The notes: generated by a model from the letters alone, not told the origin. A stretch of 64,000 nt of DNA from Paeniglutamicibacter quisquiliarum (GCF_019084045.1 NZ_JAHRED010000004.1:1-64000); one strand, 5' to 3'; positions 1-9,189 are shown, numbered from the stretch's first letter. A program made the numbers and translations.

Positions 1-147
1 CGCAGCTTCAACGCCCTGAAGCAGTGGCGCGGGATGGCGACCCGCTACGACAAGCTCGCCCTGACCTACCGCTCGGCGGTGGCGCTCCACGCGGTGGTCA
101 TCTGGAGTGCCGCCCTCGAGAAATCACCATTGGGAGACACGCCCTAG
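1..147 (+). mobile_element. C-terminal fragment of an IS5-family transposase
   Basis: The first 48 codons read in frame 1 end at TAG 145-147 and include ALKQWRGMATRYDKLALTY, a pattern typical of the C-terminus of IS5-group DDE transposases. The last catalytic-core residues would lie upstream of the window, so I cannot tell whether the element is intact. The stop codon overlaps GAGACACGCCCTAG, which resembles a terminal inverted repeat running into a CTAG-type target; that is inference, because the other end is not visible. No second copy is seen in the window. Confidence 0.75.
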
Positions 148-284
148 GGGCTAGTGATCCGGGTCCGGGCCGGGACATTCTCATGAAGAGTTCTTTCCGA
201 TGTTTGGCGCAGTTTCCTGGGTCCAACGCGAAGGTGTCGACGGGCAGGCCTATGCTGGGCACAGGACACTTCGAGGAGGAACCG

Positions 285-734
285 ATGGCATCAGACGCAC
301 TCCCAAGGACTACTCCGGCCGAAGGTACGCCACCGGCGGGCGATGCCCGCCGGCAGGCCCCGCAAGAACCCTTTGACACCGAGCCGGTGCCCGATGTCTG
401 GCGAATGCCCTCCCGCGGCATTGAGTGGTGTGACTGCGGGCAGCATCATGACGTGGACCGGAAGATTGTGCTCGATTTTGCCGAGGCCGCGGTCGAAGAC
501 CGGGAATGGATGACCCACGACGAAGTTGTCGACACCGCCATGGATCTGTGGAACTACGAGTCGGTTTGCGAGTTCTTCTTCATGGCCATCCGCCGGTCGG
601 CGAGCGCCGTGAACGGCGGACCCGCCCGGAAATACCGCTTTGAGCGCGGGCTGGAAATCGTGGCGTACTTTTCCAAGAGCTGGCAGGGGTGCCCGGAAGA
701 AATTTGCTCCGTCGTGCGTGAACACCGGGGTTAA
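285..734 (+). CDS. Hypothetical protein, 149 aa
   Basis: I do not recognise this protein. The start at ATG 285 is chosen because GAGGAGG lies a few bases upstream; the open frame continues further 5' but without a comparable ribosome site. The first 45 residues are rich in Pro, Ala and Thr and look disordered. A compact part follows with a WCDCGQHHD motif (two Cys, two His, possibly metal binding) and an acidic, aromatic helical segment. Its stop overlaps the stop of the convergent umuC-like gene by a few bases. No function is assigned. Confidence 0.6.
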   Translation: MASDALPRTTPAEGTPPAGDARRQAPQEPFDTEPVPDVWRMPSRGIEWCDCGQHHDVDRKIVLDFAEAAVEDREWMTHDEVVDTAMDLWNYESVCEFFFMAIRRSASAVNGGPARKYRFERGLEIVAYFSKSWQGCPEEICSVVREHRG

Positions 735-2005
735 GCCTTCACCACCGGGATTTCCGCCCAGTCGGTGGTGAATTTGGGCGAGGAGTAATCCCTTTTCATT
801 GACCAGCCCGGTTCCACCGCCAGTCCCCCGGAGCCCAGGCCAATGGACTTGTTCCCGAATCTTGCCTTGACCGCACCCAGTACGTCGCCGACGTGTTTTG
901 CCGCGATGTCCTCCTCGAAGAGCGTGAAGGCGGCTTGTCCCGGTTCCGGTTGCAGCCCGGAGAGCACCACCCCGCCGCGTACGTATGAAGCGCCGGGCTG
1001 CATGATTTCACGCATGGCACCGACGGCCAGACGGGTGAGCAGGATCGGGTCCTGGGTCGGTGAGGGAAGTTTGAGCGTCACGGAGGGGAACGAGGCTTCC
1101 CCTCCGGCGAAGCGGCTCGTGCCGGCGGTGACGGTGAGCAAAGTGGCCCAGAGCCCGTCGGACATCAGCCTGGCCGCACCACGCTGGGCATAGATGGACA
1201 TGACCTCGACCATGTCCTCGATGGTGGTCACGGGGCTGGAGAAGGACCGCGAGTACATGATTTGCTGTTTGTCGGCCCGTTCCTCGTTGTGGGGAATGCA
1301 CGGGGTCCCGTTGAGTTCCAGGACCGTTCGCTGGAGCACTACGGAGAACTTCTTGCGGATCTCTGTCACGTCGGCCGCCTTGAGGTCGGCGATGGTGGAG
1401 ATGCCCATGCCCGAAAGCCGTGCTCCGGTGCGGGCTCCGACACCCCACAGGTCGGTGACCGGAACCCGGGATTGGATGTCAGCGACCAGGCGCGGGTCCA
1501 TTGAATCCATGGAACACACGCCTCCCAGGTGCGTGTTGTGCTTGGCCACGTGGTTGGCGAACTTCGCCAGGGTCTTGGTCGGTGCCACGCCCACGCAGAC
1601 AGGAACCCCCACCCCTCGCCCGATGGCCGTGCGAATTCGCGTCGCGAGCTCCCCGAGCTGGTCGGGATTTCCCTGGACGCCGAGGAAGGACTCGTCAATG
1701 GAGTACACCTCCTGCCAGGTGCCAAAGCGCGAGAGCACCTCCATGACCCGGGCGCTCATGTCCCCGTAAAGTTCGTAGTTGCTCGAGCGCACGGCCATGC
1801 CGTGGCTTTGGATGAACTGCTTGACCTGGAAGAAGGGTGCACCGGTGGTGATTCCCAGTTCCTTGGCCTCCTGCGAGCGCGCCACCACGCAACCGTCGTT
1901 GTTGGACAGGACGACAACGGGCTTGCCGATGAGCTTCGGATCGAAGACCCGCTCGCAGGACACGTAGAAGTTGTTCACGTCCACCAGCGCAATCCGCTCC
2001 GTCAT
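731..2005 (-). CDS. umuC: Y-family DNA polymerase, UmuC type
   Basis: Translesion polymerase subunit. The palm carries [11 protein letters not shown] near residue 9 and SIDESFLG with D104/E105, the two clusters of metal-binding carboxylates of Y-family polymerases. A helix-hairpin-helix segment ([17 protein letters not shown]) and a little-finger region follow, and the C-terminus ([14 protein letters not shown]) matches the DUF4113 tail of UmuC rather than DinB. Length (424 aa) matches UmuC. The start at ATG 2005 has AAGGGAC upstream. It is the last gene of a umuD-hypothetical-umuC set on the minus strand and so is expected to be damage-inducible through the LexA-like box at 2921-2934. Confidence 0.93.
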   Translation of the reverse strand: MTERIALVDVNNFYVSCERVFDPKLIGKPVVVLSNNDGCVVARSQEAKELGITTGAPFFQVKQFIQSHGMAVRSSNYELYGDMSARVMEVLSRFGTWQEVYSIDESFLGVQGNPDQLGELATRIRTAIGRGVGVPVCVGVAPTKTLAKFANHVAKHNTHLGGVCSMDSMDPRLVADIQSRVPVTDLWGVGARTGARLSGMGISTIADLKAADVTEIRKKFSVVLQRTVLELNGTPCIPHNEERADKQQIMYSRSFSSPVTTIEDMVEVMSIYAQRGAARLMSDGLWATLLTVTAGTSRFAGGEASFPSVTLKLPSPTQDPILLTRLAVGAMREIMQPGASYVRGGVVLSGLQPEPGQAAFTLFEEDIAAKHVGDVLGAVKARFGNKSIGLGSGGLAVEPGWSMKRDYSSPKFTTDWAEIPVVKA

Positions 2006-2086
2006 GGCGTCCCTTGGTGGTGCAGTCGCGAAACAACGGCCGATGGCACGCACGGTTCCACAAGCGGGACCCTCAAGTTCCCTGGT

Positions 2087-2374
2087 TCAGAGCGGCCGCC
2101 CGTAGGGATAGTCCACCCATTGCCCGGTTCCTTCCTCAGGGCATTCCCTTTCGGCGCCGTGGCGTACGCACCATGCGTCTGCGGGGTAGCGCCACCCTTG
2201 AAGCACCGCGTCGATCTTGACGTCTTGTTCTTCCCGGCCATCGGCGAATCGTGCATCGAACCGGATGCTCCTGTATCGGGTCCTGGGCCAGTGGCGCCGG
2301 CGCTTCCAGGAGGCACTGGCCCGAACGGCAACGGGCAGCTCCGGGTTTTCATCCCGTTCCTGCTGTGGCTTCAT
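2087..2374 (-). CDS. Small hypothetical protein between umuD and umuC
   Basis: A 95-residue frame on the same strand as its neighbours, 107 bases after the umuD stop and 81 bases before the umuC start. The N-terminal third is strongly basic (KRRRHWPRTRYRS), followed by an acidic stretch and an aromatic C-terminus ending WVDYPYGRPL. I do not recognise a family. It is kept because it fills the gap in an otherwise tight operon and its composition is protein-like, but frames on the opposite strand are also open here, so it may be spurious. Confidence 0.45.
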   Translation of the reverse strand: MKPQQERDENPELPVAVRASASWKRRRHWPRTRYRSIRFDARFADGREEQDVKIDAVLQGWRYPADAWCVRHGAERECPEEGTGQWVDYPYGRPL

Positions 2375-2481
2375 GTGGAGGGGTCCTCTTGTCGATGGCA
2401 GGGGTTATCCAGTGCGGCGATTTTCGTTCCCGGGTTTGTCGCAGCACCGGGGATTGCTGTCTGCAGATGCCGTTCCCGCGT

Positions 2482-2904
2482 TTACACATGGTGCAGGCAG
2501 CGGGTGACGACGCCCCAGATGGTGGTTTCCTCGGCGACGGCCTCGGCTTGCTCAACCGGTTCTTCGTCGCTGGACAGGACCGGGGTGCCCCGGCGGGAGA
2601 CGAGCCGACGGATGACCAGTTCCCCGCCCTGGACGGCGATGACCACCGAACCGTCGCGCGGGGCCACGGCCCGGTCCACGATGACCTCGTCGCCGTGGCT
2701 GATCCCGGAAGATGCCATGGAATTGCCCGAGACCCGCATGAGGAAAGTCGAGGTCCTGTCCCTGATCAGCAGGCGGTTCAAATCTATTCCGCCGCCGTAG
2801 TAGTCTCTCGCCGGGGACGGGAAGCCCATGGCTTCGACCGCGCCGACCGGTCCCTGGGATTCCGGCGGCGGGGCGGGCGGCTGCGGCAAGTCAATTCCAA
2901 ACAC
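2482..2904 (-). CDS. umuD: UmuD-like S24 peptidase with the catalytic lysine replaced
   Basis: LexA/UmuD-fold protein of about 140 aa. GFPSPARDYY marks the position that follows the self-cleavage site in UmuD, and SGNSM carries the nucleophilic serine (S62). In E. coli UmuD the general-base lysine K97 lies 37 residues after S60; here that position, in ELVIRRL, is R99. The residue before the cleavage glycine is Met rather than Cys or Ala. Self-cleavage is therefore doubtful, while the fold and partner role may remain. GTG 2904 is preferred because AAGGTGG lies upstream; GTG 2913 is also in frame. First gene of the umuDC operon. Confidence 0.88.
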   Translation of the reverse strand: MFGIDLPQPPAPPPESQGPVGAVEAMGFPSPARDYYGGGIDLNRLLIRDRTSTFLMRVSGNSMASSGISHGDEVIVDRAVAPRDGSVVIAVQGGELVIRRLVSRRGTPVLSSDEEPVEQAEAVAEETTIWGVVTRCLHHV

Positions 2905-2920
2905 GGCCCCCACCTTTCGT

Positions 2921-2934
2921 AGAACATAGATTCG
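2921..2934 (-). promoter_or_regulatory. LexA-like SOS box upstream of umuD
   Basis: The minus strand reads CGAATCTATGTTCT, close to the Gram-positive SOS consensus CGAAC-N4-GTTCG (one change in each half). It sits about 8-17 bases before the umuD start, where bound repressor would block transcription. Position and sequence together support it; binding is not shown. Confidence 0.65.
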
Positions 2935-2975
2935 ACTCCAAGCCTACCAGCGGAGGCCCCGGATCCGGAGTCTCG

Positions 2976-3869
2976 CTACTGTTTTTCGAAAGTGCCATTC
3001 CCGCGCGGGATCTCGCCGGCCTCGGCGTTCTTCACTGTTCCTGCAGACGCATGCCCGCCGGTGCGGCGCACTGCGGCACGGAGCCACCAGGCCAGCAGGA
3101 ATGCGCCGACCAAGGCGGTCCAGGCCCACGATGGAACAGCTGCGTCCAGTTGCCTGCCCACGTTTTCCACCGCCGCAATCATGTTCCTGGGCAACAGCTC
3201 CGGAACGGCCGCCATGCCATTGGTGAAGATCATCAGCCACCCGACGACCACGGTAATCGCACCCATCAACAGGGAAGTCGTGTGCAGGCGCAACCTGCCG
3301 ACCGTGAGCTGGCGTCCCCTCATCCAACCCACCGAGCGGTGGCCCAGCCTGCGGATCACCAAGGCAATCAACATGATCGGCAAGACCATCCCCACCCCGT
3401 AGAGCCCCAAGAGCGTCCCGCCCCGGGCCGGGCTCGAGGAGGTTAGCGCCAGGGTGAGGATCGCACCCAGCACCGGGCCGGTACAAAACCCTGCCACGCC
3501 GGAGACCGAACCCAGGACGAAGGTCCTGGCCAGGGACCCGACCGCGGGGCGGGGTTTGCCCGGCAGAAGCCGGGTGAAATCGATTCCGCCGCCCCCGGCT
3601 GTCAGCAGTCCCAGGGCAATGAGCACCCACCCGGCGCCGTTGAGCAACAGCCCGCGGTCGAGAACAATGGTTCCGCCCAGCCACCCCAGCCCCAGTCCGA
3701 GCGGTACCAGTGTGGCGAGCAAGCCAGCCAGGAAAGTGGTGCCCAAGCCCAGCAACCTAGCACGGGAGGTGGAGATGGTGGCGAAGAACGCGGGCAACAG
3801 CAATGCGTTGCAAGGGCTGAAGACCCCAAGCATTCCGCCAATCAGTGCGTATCCGAGCCCGACGTCCAT
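2976..3869 (-). CDS. ccdA: CcdA/DsbD-type thiol-disulfide membrane transporter
   Basis: Polytopic membrane protein (297 aa) that would carry reducing equivalents from cytoplasmic thioredoxin to extracytoplasmic thiol proteins. The family signature is present: one cysteine in the first helix (GVFSPCNALLLP) and a second in SGVAGFCTGPVLGAIL, the pair that shuttles electrons. Six or more hydrophobic helices are visible, with a short polar C-terminal tail. It starts 18 bases after the DsbA-like gene ends, so the two form an operon. Whether it serves cytochrome c maturation or only the DsbA-like partner cannot be told; no resA or ccsA gene is in the window. Confidence 0.85.
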   Translation of the reverse strand: MDVGLGYALIGGMLGVFSPCNALLLPAFFATISTSRARLLGLGTTFLAGLLATLVPLGLGLGWLGGTIVLDRGLLLNGAGWVLIALGLLTAGGGGIDFTRLLPGKPRPAVGSLARTFVLGSVSGVAGFCTGPVLGAILTLALTSSSPARGGTLLGLYGVGMVLPIMLIALVIRRLGHRSVGWMRGRQLTVGRLRLHTTSLLMGAITVVVGWLMIFTNGMAAVPELLPRNMIAAVENVGRQLDAAVPSWAWTALVGAFLLAWWLRAAVRRTGGHASAGTVKNAEAGEIPRGNGTFEKQ

Positions 3870-3887
3870 CGTTTGCCCCGCCCTGGC

Positions 3888-4625
3888 CTAGCGGGCGAGT
3901 TCTTCGTCAATGGTTTGCACGAAGACTTCCAGCGGCTGGGCGCCGATCAACGGGCGGCCATTGACGATGAAGGTCGGGGTTCCGGTGACGCCCAGGGCGC
4001 CGGCCTCGTCGTGGTTCTTCTGCACCAGGGCCGCGGTGTCGGCGTGCGCCGCGTCTGCCGTGAATTGCTTGGCTTCGACTCCGATGCGCCCGGCCAATGC
4101 CGCAATGCCCTTGGCGGAGTAGTCTGCGTCCTTCGCGGTGGCCCCTTCGGCGAAGATCGCGTCATGGAATTCCTGGTACTTGCCCTGCTTGCCGGCCGCG
4201 ACGGCCAGCTCCGCGCTCTGGCGCGAATTCTCACCGAAGAACATGATGTCGCGGTACTCAATGCGAAGCTGTCCCCCGGCCACGTACTTGTCCAGGAGGG
4301 TGGGCAACGATTCGGATGCCCACTTGGCGCAGTAGCCGCATTGGTAGTCGGAATAGGCGACCATGACAACCGGTGCCTCGAGCTCGCCGACCGCCGTGGG
4401 GTCATTTGCATCCCGCCGTTCCACGTTGATCCGCTGCTGGGCCTCCGCGGGTTCAGCCTGGACCGGGCTCGGGTCCTGCTGCGCAACAGCGGCCGCCGGG
4501 GACGCATCGCCCGGTGCGGCAATTTGCATGCCAATCACGATTCCCAGTCCCAGGGCCACCGGGATGGGGAGGATCCAAAACCACGGCAGTCTCGGCCGGG
4601 TGGGTGTTGCAGGGGATTCCGTCAT
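3888..4625 (-). CDS. DsbA-family membrane-anchored thiol-disulfide oxidoreductase
   Basis: An N-terminal transmembrane anchor (WILPIPVALGLGIVIGM) after a short Pro-rich cytoplasmic segment is followed by a thioredoxin-fold DsbA domain. The redox motif is CGYC (C96, C99) after YSDYQ, and the cis-proline loop is GTPTFIVNGRP. The protein would act outside the membrane on disulfides of secreted proteins, with the adjacent CcdA-like protein as likely electron donor. ATG 4625 is chosen because AAGGAA lies upstream; an in-frame ATG at 4673 has no ribosome site. Confidence 0.85.
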   Translation of the reverse strand: MTESPATPTRPRLPWFWILPIPVALGLGIVIGMQIAAPGDASPAAAVAQQDPSPVQAEPAEAQQRINVERRDANDPTAVGELEAPVVMVAYSDYQCGYCAKWASESLPTLLDKYVAGGQLRIEYRDIMFFGENSRQSAELAVAAGKQGKYQEFHDAIFAEGATAKDADYSAKGIAALAGRIGVEAKQFTADAAHADTAALVQKNHDEAGALGVTGTPTFIVNGRPLIGAQPLEVFVQTIDEELAR

Positions 4626-4904
4626 GTCCGAGACACCGGTTCCTTCCCGGTCGGGCCCTCGTTTCCCCGTCATGGCCCGTCGTTCACTTGGGGCGGGACG
4701 GATTGACGGTGCGGATGATGGGCGGGGGTGGCTTCCTCCCTCGAACGTATCGAAGTGAGCGGCACTTGGCGAATTGGTGTCGGTGCATCATCGGCCGGCT
4801 CCCACTACAGGGCGCGGGCGGCACCCGGAAGGCAAATGTCCACGGTCCCATGGAACAGGTATTTTCCGTGATCCCGCTTCGAGGTCACCCGCCGCGGGCC
4901 AGGG

Positions 4905-6743
4905 TTATTTGTTGGCCCGGGAAGAGGAGATCTCCGCGTGGATGTGGTCCATGTGCCGCGTGGTGTCGTTCCATCCGCGGGAGGATGCCAGGTGCTTGCC
5001 CCAGCCGCTGGTTGAATACGGTCCCCACTGGCCGTCCTCGGCCAGCCACAGCTTGTCCCGCCAGATCAGGTAGCTGATCCCCATCCGCTCGTGGTTTTCC
5101 ACCAGGTACTGGGCAATCCGGTCGCCGGCCTTGATGCCTGCGTCCGAGGAATAATCCTTGATCATGAAGTCCGCGGCCAGCCCCGAGCTGTGCCCGACGG
5201 AGCCGGCGCGCGAACCGCCTACGCTGCTGATGTCGTCCCCGAAGCGGTCCCTCACGTCGCTGATCATGGACCGGGTCATGGGCTGCAGCTCCTTCGGCTC
5301 CCGGTACTCGACGCTGGTCAGCAGCGTGTTCTTGATCCAGCCCGTTCCCTTCGACGACTTTACCTGCGACCATCCCTCGGCGGTCTGCACAAAGGCCATT
5401 TTTTGGTTCGCGGGGATGATGCCCAGGGTGCTGAAGGAGGTTGAGGGGCCGGTGCGTACGTTGGCGGCGTAGGCGGTCCACCGATACGAGGTGGAATTGC
5501 TGCTCGGCTCGCTGGTGGCCAGTGAAGAACTGGGAATCCAGCCGTGGCCGCTCGGTGTTTCGATGTAGGACCAGTTTCCGGAGCTCTTGATCAGCCGGAC
5601 CCTGGTTCCGCCGGTTTGCACCGCCAGGCGGTTGGAGGAAAGCGAGGCCTCGGCATAAATCGGTTGGGTGCCGTCCACCCAGCGGTTGGCGCCGGCGACC
5701 GCGTTGGATTCGGGTGCCTGGCCGGAGACCTTCGTCAGGTAGTCGGAACTCACCCACCCGGTCCGCGAACCGGCCTTGACCTCCCACCAGGCACCGCTGG
5801 ACTTCCCCGTCCGGGCGACCGCGGTGCCCTTGGGGAGGACCACCAGCGACCTGTAGTGGGTGCCGGGGTTTTCCCGGAGGTTCAGGTTCGCACTCGTTCG
5901 ATGGGTCGCAACCGCCGTGGGGGCAGGGGCCGTAGGCGCCGTGCCGCTGGGCTTCGTCAAATAGTTGGAACTCACCCACCCGGTCCGCGATCCTGCCTTG
6001 ACCTCCCACCAGACACCGCTGGATTTCCCCGTCCGGGCGACCGCGGTGTCCTTCGCGAGAACCACCAGCGACTTGGAGTGGGTGCCGGGAGCCTGCCGCA
6101 GGTTCAGGTTCGCACTCGTTCGATGGGTCGCAACCGCCGTGGGGGCAGGTGCCGTAGGCGTGGGCGCCGTGCCGTTGGACTTCGTCACATAGTTGGAACT
6201 CACCCACCCGGTCCGCGAACCTGCCTTCACCTCCCACCAAACACCGCTGGACTTCCCCGTCCGGGAGACCGCAGTGCCCTTCGCAAGAACCACCAGCGAC
6301 TTGGAGTGGGTGCCGGGGTTTTCCCGCAGGTTCAGGTTCGCACTGGTTCGATAACCCGCAACCGTCTGGGGCGCGGGAGACTTGTCGGCGGTCTTCGCCA
6401 GATAAACGGAACTGACCCATCCGGTCCGCGAACCGGCCTTCACCTCCCACCAGACGCCCTTGGCATGCCCTGTTCGCGTGACCGCGGTGCCCTTCGTGAG
6501 CACGGCCAACGAGTCGTAATGGGCACCGGCGTGCTGCCGCAGGTTCAGGTTTGCGGTCGTTCGAAGGGTCGTGGTGGCTTGCGCGCGCGGGGCAACGGGC
6601 TTCTTCGCGACGACGAGATGCACCGGAGGCACCGCGGTGGGTATCGGCGCTGCCGTCACTGCGGGGGCAAGGCCACCCACGGCCATCGACGCACCGAACG
6701 TCGCCGCTGCTATCCGCAGGGAAAGTAGTGGTTGGGCGCTCAT
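4905..6743 (-). CDS. Secreted protein with six SH3-type repeats and an M15-like C-terminal domain
   Basis: A 612-residue exported protein. A signal peptide with an AAP-type cleavage region comes first, then six bacterial SH3-like units; the first four are near copies sharing RTSANLNLR...GVWWEVKAGSRTGWVS and are joined by Pro/Thr/Ala linkers. The last 130 residues contain GHSSGLAADFM and HMDHIHAE, a His/Asp/His arrangement like the ARB_07466/M15-type peptidase domain, suggesting wall-peptide hydrolysis with the SH3 units binding peptidoglycan. GAAGGAG sits 11 bases before ATG 6743, fixing the start. It stands alone, with no obvious terminator seen in 4674-4904. Confidence 0.8.
   Translation of the reverse strand: MSAQPLLSLRIAAATFGASMAVGGLAPAVTAAPIPTAVPPVHLVVAKKPVAPRAQATTTLRTTANLNLRQHAGAHYDSLAVLTKGTAVTRTGHAKGVWWEVKAGSRTGWVSSVYLAKTADKSPAPQTVAGYRTSANLNLRENPGTHSKSLVVLAKGTAVSRTGKSSGVWWEVKAGSRTGWVSSNYVTKSNGTAPTPTAPAPTAVATHRTSANLNLRQAPGTHSKSLVVLAKDTAVARTGKSSGVWWEVKAGSRTGWVSSNYLTKPSGTAPTAPAPTAVATHRTSANLNLRENPGTHYRSLVVLPKGTAVARTGKSSGAWWEVKAGSRTGWVSSDYLTKVSGQAPESNAVAGANRWVDGTQPIYAEASLSSNRLAVQTGGTRVRLIKSSGNWSYIETPSGHGWIPSSSLATSEPSSNSTSYRWTAYAANVRTGPSTSFSTLGIIPANQKMAFVQTAEGWSQVKSSKGTGWIKNTLLTSVEYREPKELQPMTRSMISDVRDRFGDDISSVGGSRAGSVGHSSGLAADFMIKDYSSDAGIKAGDRIAQYLVENHERMGISYLIWRDKLWLAEDGQWGPYSTSGWGKHLASSRGWNDTTRHMDHIHAEISSSRANK
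5720..6560 (-). repeat. Four near-identical in-gene tandem repeats of 213-228 bp
   Basis: The sequence GGTTCAGGTT recurs at 5879, 6101, 6329 and 6542, giving steps of 222, 228 and 213 bases. Each unit encodes one SH3-like domain plus a linker. Long stretches between units are identical at the DNA level, so unit number could vary by recombination. All periods are multiples of three. Confidence 0.85.
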
Positions 6744-6866
6744 GGTGGTTACTCCTTCAACAGAGGAATTGACCCGTGAGACATCAATCCCTGTGGATAA
6801 GTACTCGCTTGGGTACACCCTATGTGGCTAGAGTTGCTAATGTCACGGGTGTGACAGTCGGGATTT

Positions 6867-6909
6867 AAAAAAACCGGCCGCCCCGGTGCCACTTTTACCG
6901 GGACGGCCG
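6867..6909 (-). terminator. Intrinsic terminator of the acyl-CoA synthetase gene
   Basis: On the minus strand a GC-rich stem (CGGCCGTCCCGGT pairing with ACCGGGGCGGCCG, one mismatch) is followed directly by seven T residues. It lies about 30 bases after the stop of the gene ending at 6940. Confidence 0.85.
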
Positions 6910-6939
6910 ACTGCGGAAACGCGCCAACGCGCGGCTTCG

Positions 6940-8529
6940 CTAGGCGTTTTGCCGCAGCACGTTCTTTTGCACCTTGCCGGTGGAGGTGCGCGGCAAATCC
7001 TGTGGGAAGTGAATCGCCTTGGGAACCTTGAAGCCCGCCAGTTGCGTGCGGGCGTGGGCCTGCAGCGCCGCCGCGTCGATCTGCGAGCCGCTGGCCCGAA
7101 TCACGTAGGCCACCGGGGTTTCGCCCCATTTTTCGTGCGGCACGCCGATCACGGCCACGTCAAGGACCTCCGGGTGGCTGGCGAAGGCCTGCTCCACCTC
7201 GATGGTCGAGATGTTCTCCCCGCCGGAAATGATGATGTCCTTGGCGCGGTCCTTGAGCTGGATGTATCCGTCGGGGTGCATGACGCCCAGGTCCCCGGTG
7301 TGGAACCAGCCGCCGGCGAATGCTGCGGCGGTGGCTTCCTCGTCCCGGTAGTAGCCGATCATGACGTTGTTGCCGCGCAGCAAGATTTCCCCCATGGTTT
7401 CCCCGTCCGCGGGCACGTCGTTCATCTCTGCGTCCACGATGCGCGCCGATTCGGCCTGGACCATGCCCACGCCCTGCCGGGCGACCTTTTGGGATTTTTC
7501 CTCGTCGTCCAGTTCGTCCCAGGCGTCCTGCTGTTCGCAGATCGTATAGGGCCCGTAGACCTCGGTGAGGCCGTAGACGTGGACGACCTCGATGCCGAGT
7601 TTTTGCAGCTTCCGGATGATCGCCGGCGAGGGCGGGGCCCCGGCGGTGGTGATCCTGAGGCCGCGTTCCAAAACATGGGCACGGGCCGAGTCGGCGATGA
7701 TGGAGCAAACGGTCGGGGCGCCGCACAGGTGCGTGACGCCGAATTCGTCGATCGCGTCCCACACCGATTCCTCGCGCACCGCGCGCAGGCACAGGTGCGT
7801 TCCGCCGGCGGCGGTCACCGCCCACGGCGTGCACCAGCCGTTGCAATGGAACATCGGCAGGGTCCAGAGGTAGCGGGTGCGGGCGTCAAAGCCCTGATGG
7901 AAGGCCTCCCCCAGCGAGTTCAGGTAGCTGCCGCGGTGCGAATACAGCACCCCCTTGGGCTTGCCGGTGGTTCCCGAGGTGTAGTTCAGCGTGATCGGCG
8001 CCCGCTCGTCGGCAACCGCGTAGCCGATCTCAGCCCCGGTGCCCCCGGCAATGAACTGCGCGTACGTTCCGTCCACCGCAACCTCGGGCCGGGTGCCGGT
8101 GAATTCGGTGTCCTGGATCTCAAGGAGCGCCTCAAGGGTCGGGACCTCTGCGCGCAGCGCCGCCGCGGCGCCGAGCAGCTCCGAGTCGGCAAAGAGCAGT
8201 TTCGCGGCCGAGTGCTCCATGATGTAGCCGAGCTCGCGGGCCGACAACCGGGTGTTCAAGGCCACGAGTACGCCCCCGGCCAACGGGACGGCATAGTGGG
8301 CGATGAGCATCTCGGGAATGTTCGGTGCCAACACCGCGACGCGGTCCCCTGGCGCAATGCGTGTGGCCAGCGCCTTGGCGAATTGCTGCACCTCCGCCCC
8401 GAATTGCGCATACGTGTAGGTTCGCGCCCCGTGCACGACGGCTTCCTTGCCCGGGTACACCTCCACCGAACGCTGCAGGAATCGCAGGGGCGTCAGTTCC
8501 GAGTGGTTGGCCAGTGGTTGCACGCCCAT
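6940..8529 (-). CDS. AMP-dependent acyl-CoA synthetase, fatty-acid type
   Basis: Activates a carboxylic acid to its adenylate and then its CoA thioester. Core motifs are in order: NYTSGTTGKPKGV (phosphate loop), GLTEVYGP (A5), YIQLKDRAKDIIISGGENIS (A8 hinge) and PRTSTGKVQKNVLR (A10, adenylation lysine). At 529 aa it has the length of medium/long-chain fatty acyl-CoA ligases. ATG 8529 is preferred because GAGGAC is placed upstream; the frame stays open to 8601. The substrate cannot be read from sequence and no beta-oxidation genes are adjacent. The gene has its own strong terminator. Confidence 0.9.
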   Translation of the reverse strand: MGVQPLANHSELTPLRFLQRSVEVYPGKEAVVHGARTYTYAQFGAEVQQFAKALATRIAPGDRVAVLAPNIPEMLIAHYAVPLAGGVLVALNTRLSARELGYIMEHSAAKLLFADSELLGAAAALRAEVPTLEALLEIQDTEFTGTRPEVAVDGTYAQFIAGGTGAEIGYAVADERAPITLNYTSGTTGKPKGVLYSHRGSYLNSLGEAFHQGFDARTRYLWTLPMFHCNGWCTPWAVTAAGGTHLCLRAVREESVWDAIDEFGVTHLCGAPTVCSIIADSARAHVLERGLRITTAGAPPSPAIIRKLQKLGIEVVHVYGLTEVYGPYTICEQQDAWDELDDEEKSQKVARQGVGMVQAESARIVDAEMNDVPADGETMGEILLRGNNVMIGYYRDEEATAAAFAGGWFHTGDLGVMHPDGYIQLKDRAKDIIISGGENISTIEVEQAFASHPEVLDVAVIGVPHEKWGETPVAYVIRASGSQIDAAALQAHARTQLAGFKVPKAIHFPQDLPRTSTGKVQKNVLRQNA

Positions 8530-8637
8530 GTGGTCCTCATTCCGGTCTTCATCGATTTCCCCGGTCGCAGCTGCCATGGCGGCGTGTGACGCGGGCGACA
8601 TTTGCCATGCAACAGACTAAGGTTTCGGAACCAAGTT

Positions 8638-9189
8638 TCACAATCCGACACCGGGTTCCACCGTTTGTGTCGTTTCCCCTGCACCTTTGGCGGGAGCGGG
8701 TCGGCTCCGCGATTCCTGGAAGGCCTGGAAGTGCAGGTAGCGGATTCGCGGCACCAGCTCCTCGGCCGGCCCGTCTACCTGGAGGCCGGGCACCACCATG
8801 TTCACGGGCAATGCGGCCAAGGGCCCGGGAGCCACACCCCATTCCCGGTGCCAGGAATCAAGCATGGCCGCCGAGGCGGCGAAGACCACTCGGCCCAGCC
8901 CGGCCCAGCCGTGGGCTCCGGCACACATCGGGCAGTGCTCCCCGGAGGTGTAGACCGTGGCCGCGGCCCGGCGCTCCGGCTCCAAGTTCCCCAGGGCCCA
9001 CTGCGCAATGGCCAGCTCGGGGTGCGCGGTGGAATCACCGCCTGCAACGTGGTTCCTGCCCTCGTACAGGACCTCGCCGTCGGCGTCGACCAGGATGGAC
9101 CCGAAGGGCTCGTCGCCCGCCTCGAGGCCCTCCTCGGCAAGCTCAACACAGCGGGTCAAGTGGTCAATGTCCAGGCGCGTCAATCCCAT
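8638..9189 (-). CDS. Nucleoside/guanine-deaminase-like zinc hydrolase
   Basis: CMP/dCMP deaminase superfamily protein (183 aa). The zinc site is complete: AHPELA supplies H56 and the proton-shuttle E58, and GEHCPMCAGA supplies C86 and C89. Spacing and the preceding TSGEHCPM fit the guanine deaminase/tRNA-specific branch, with a hydrolytic base deamination expected. ATG 9189 gives a normal N-terminus (MGLTRLDID). It lies upstream of the acyl-CoA synthetase on the same strand, about 110 bases away, with no functional link evident. Confidence 0.8.
   Translation of the reverse strand: MGLTRLDIDHLTRCVELAEEGLEAGDEPFGSILVDADGEVLYEGRNHVAGGDSTAHPELAIAQWALGNLEPERRAAATVYTSGEHCPMCAGAHGWAGLGRVVFAASAAMLDSWHREWGVAPGPLAALPVNMVVPGLQVDGPAEELVPRIRYLHFQAFQESRSRPAPAKGAGETTQTVEPGVGL

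Noticed and set aside
5720-6560. Possible CRISPR array
   Set aside because: The repeats have 213-228-base steps in multiples of three and encode SH3-like domains.
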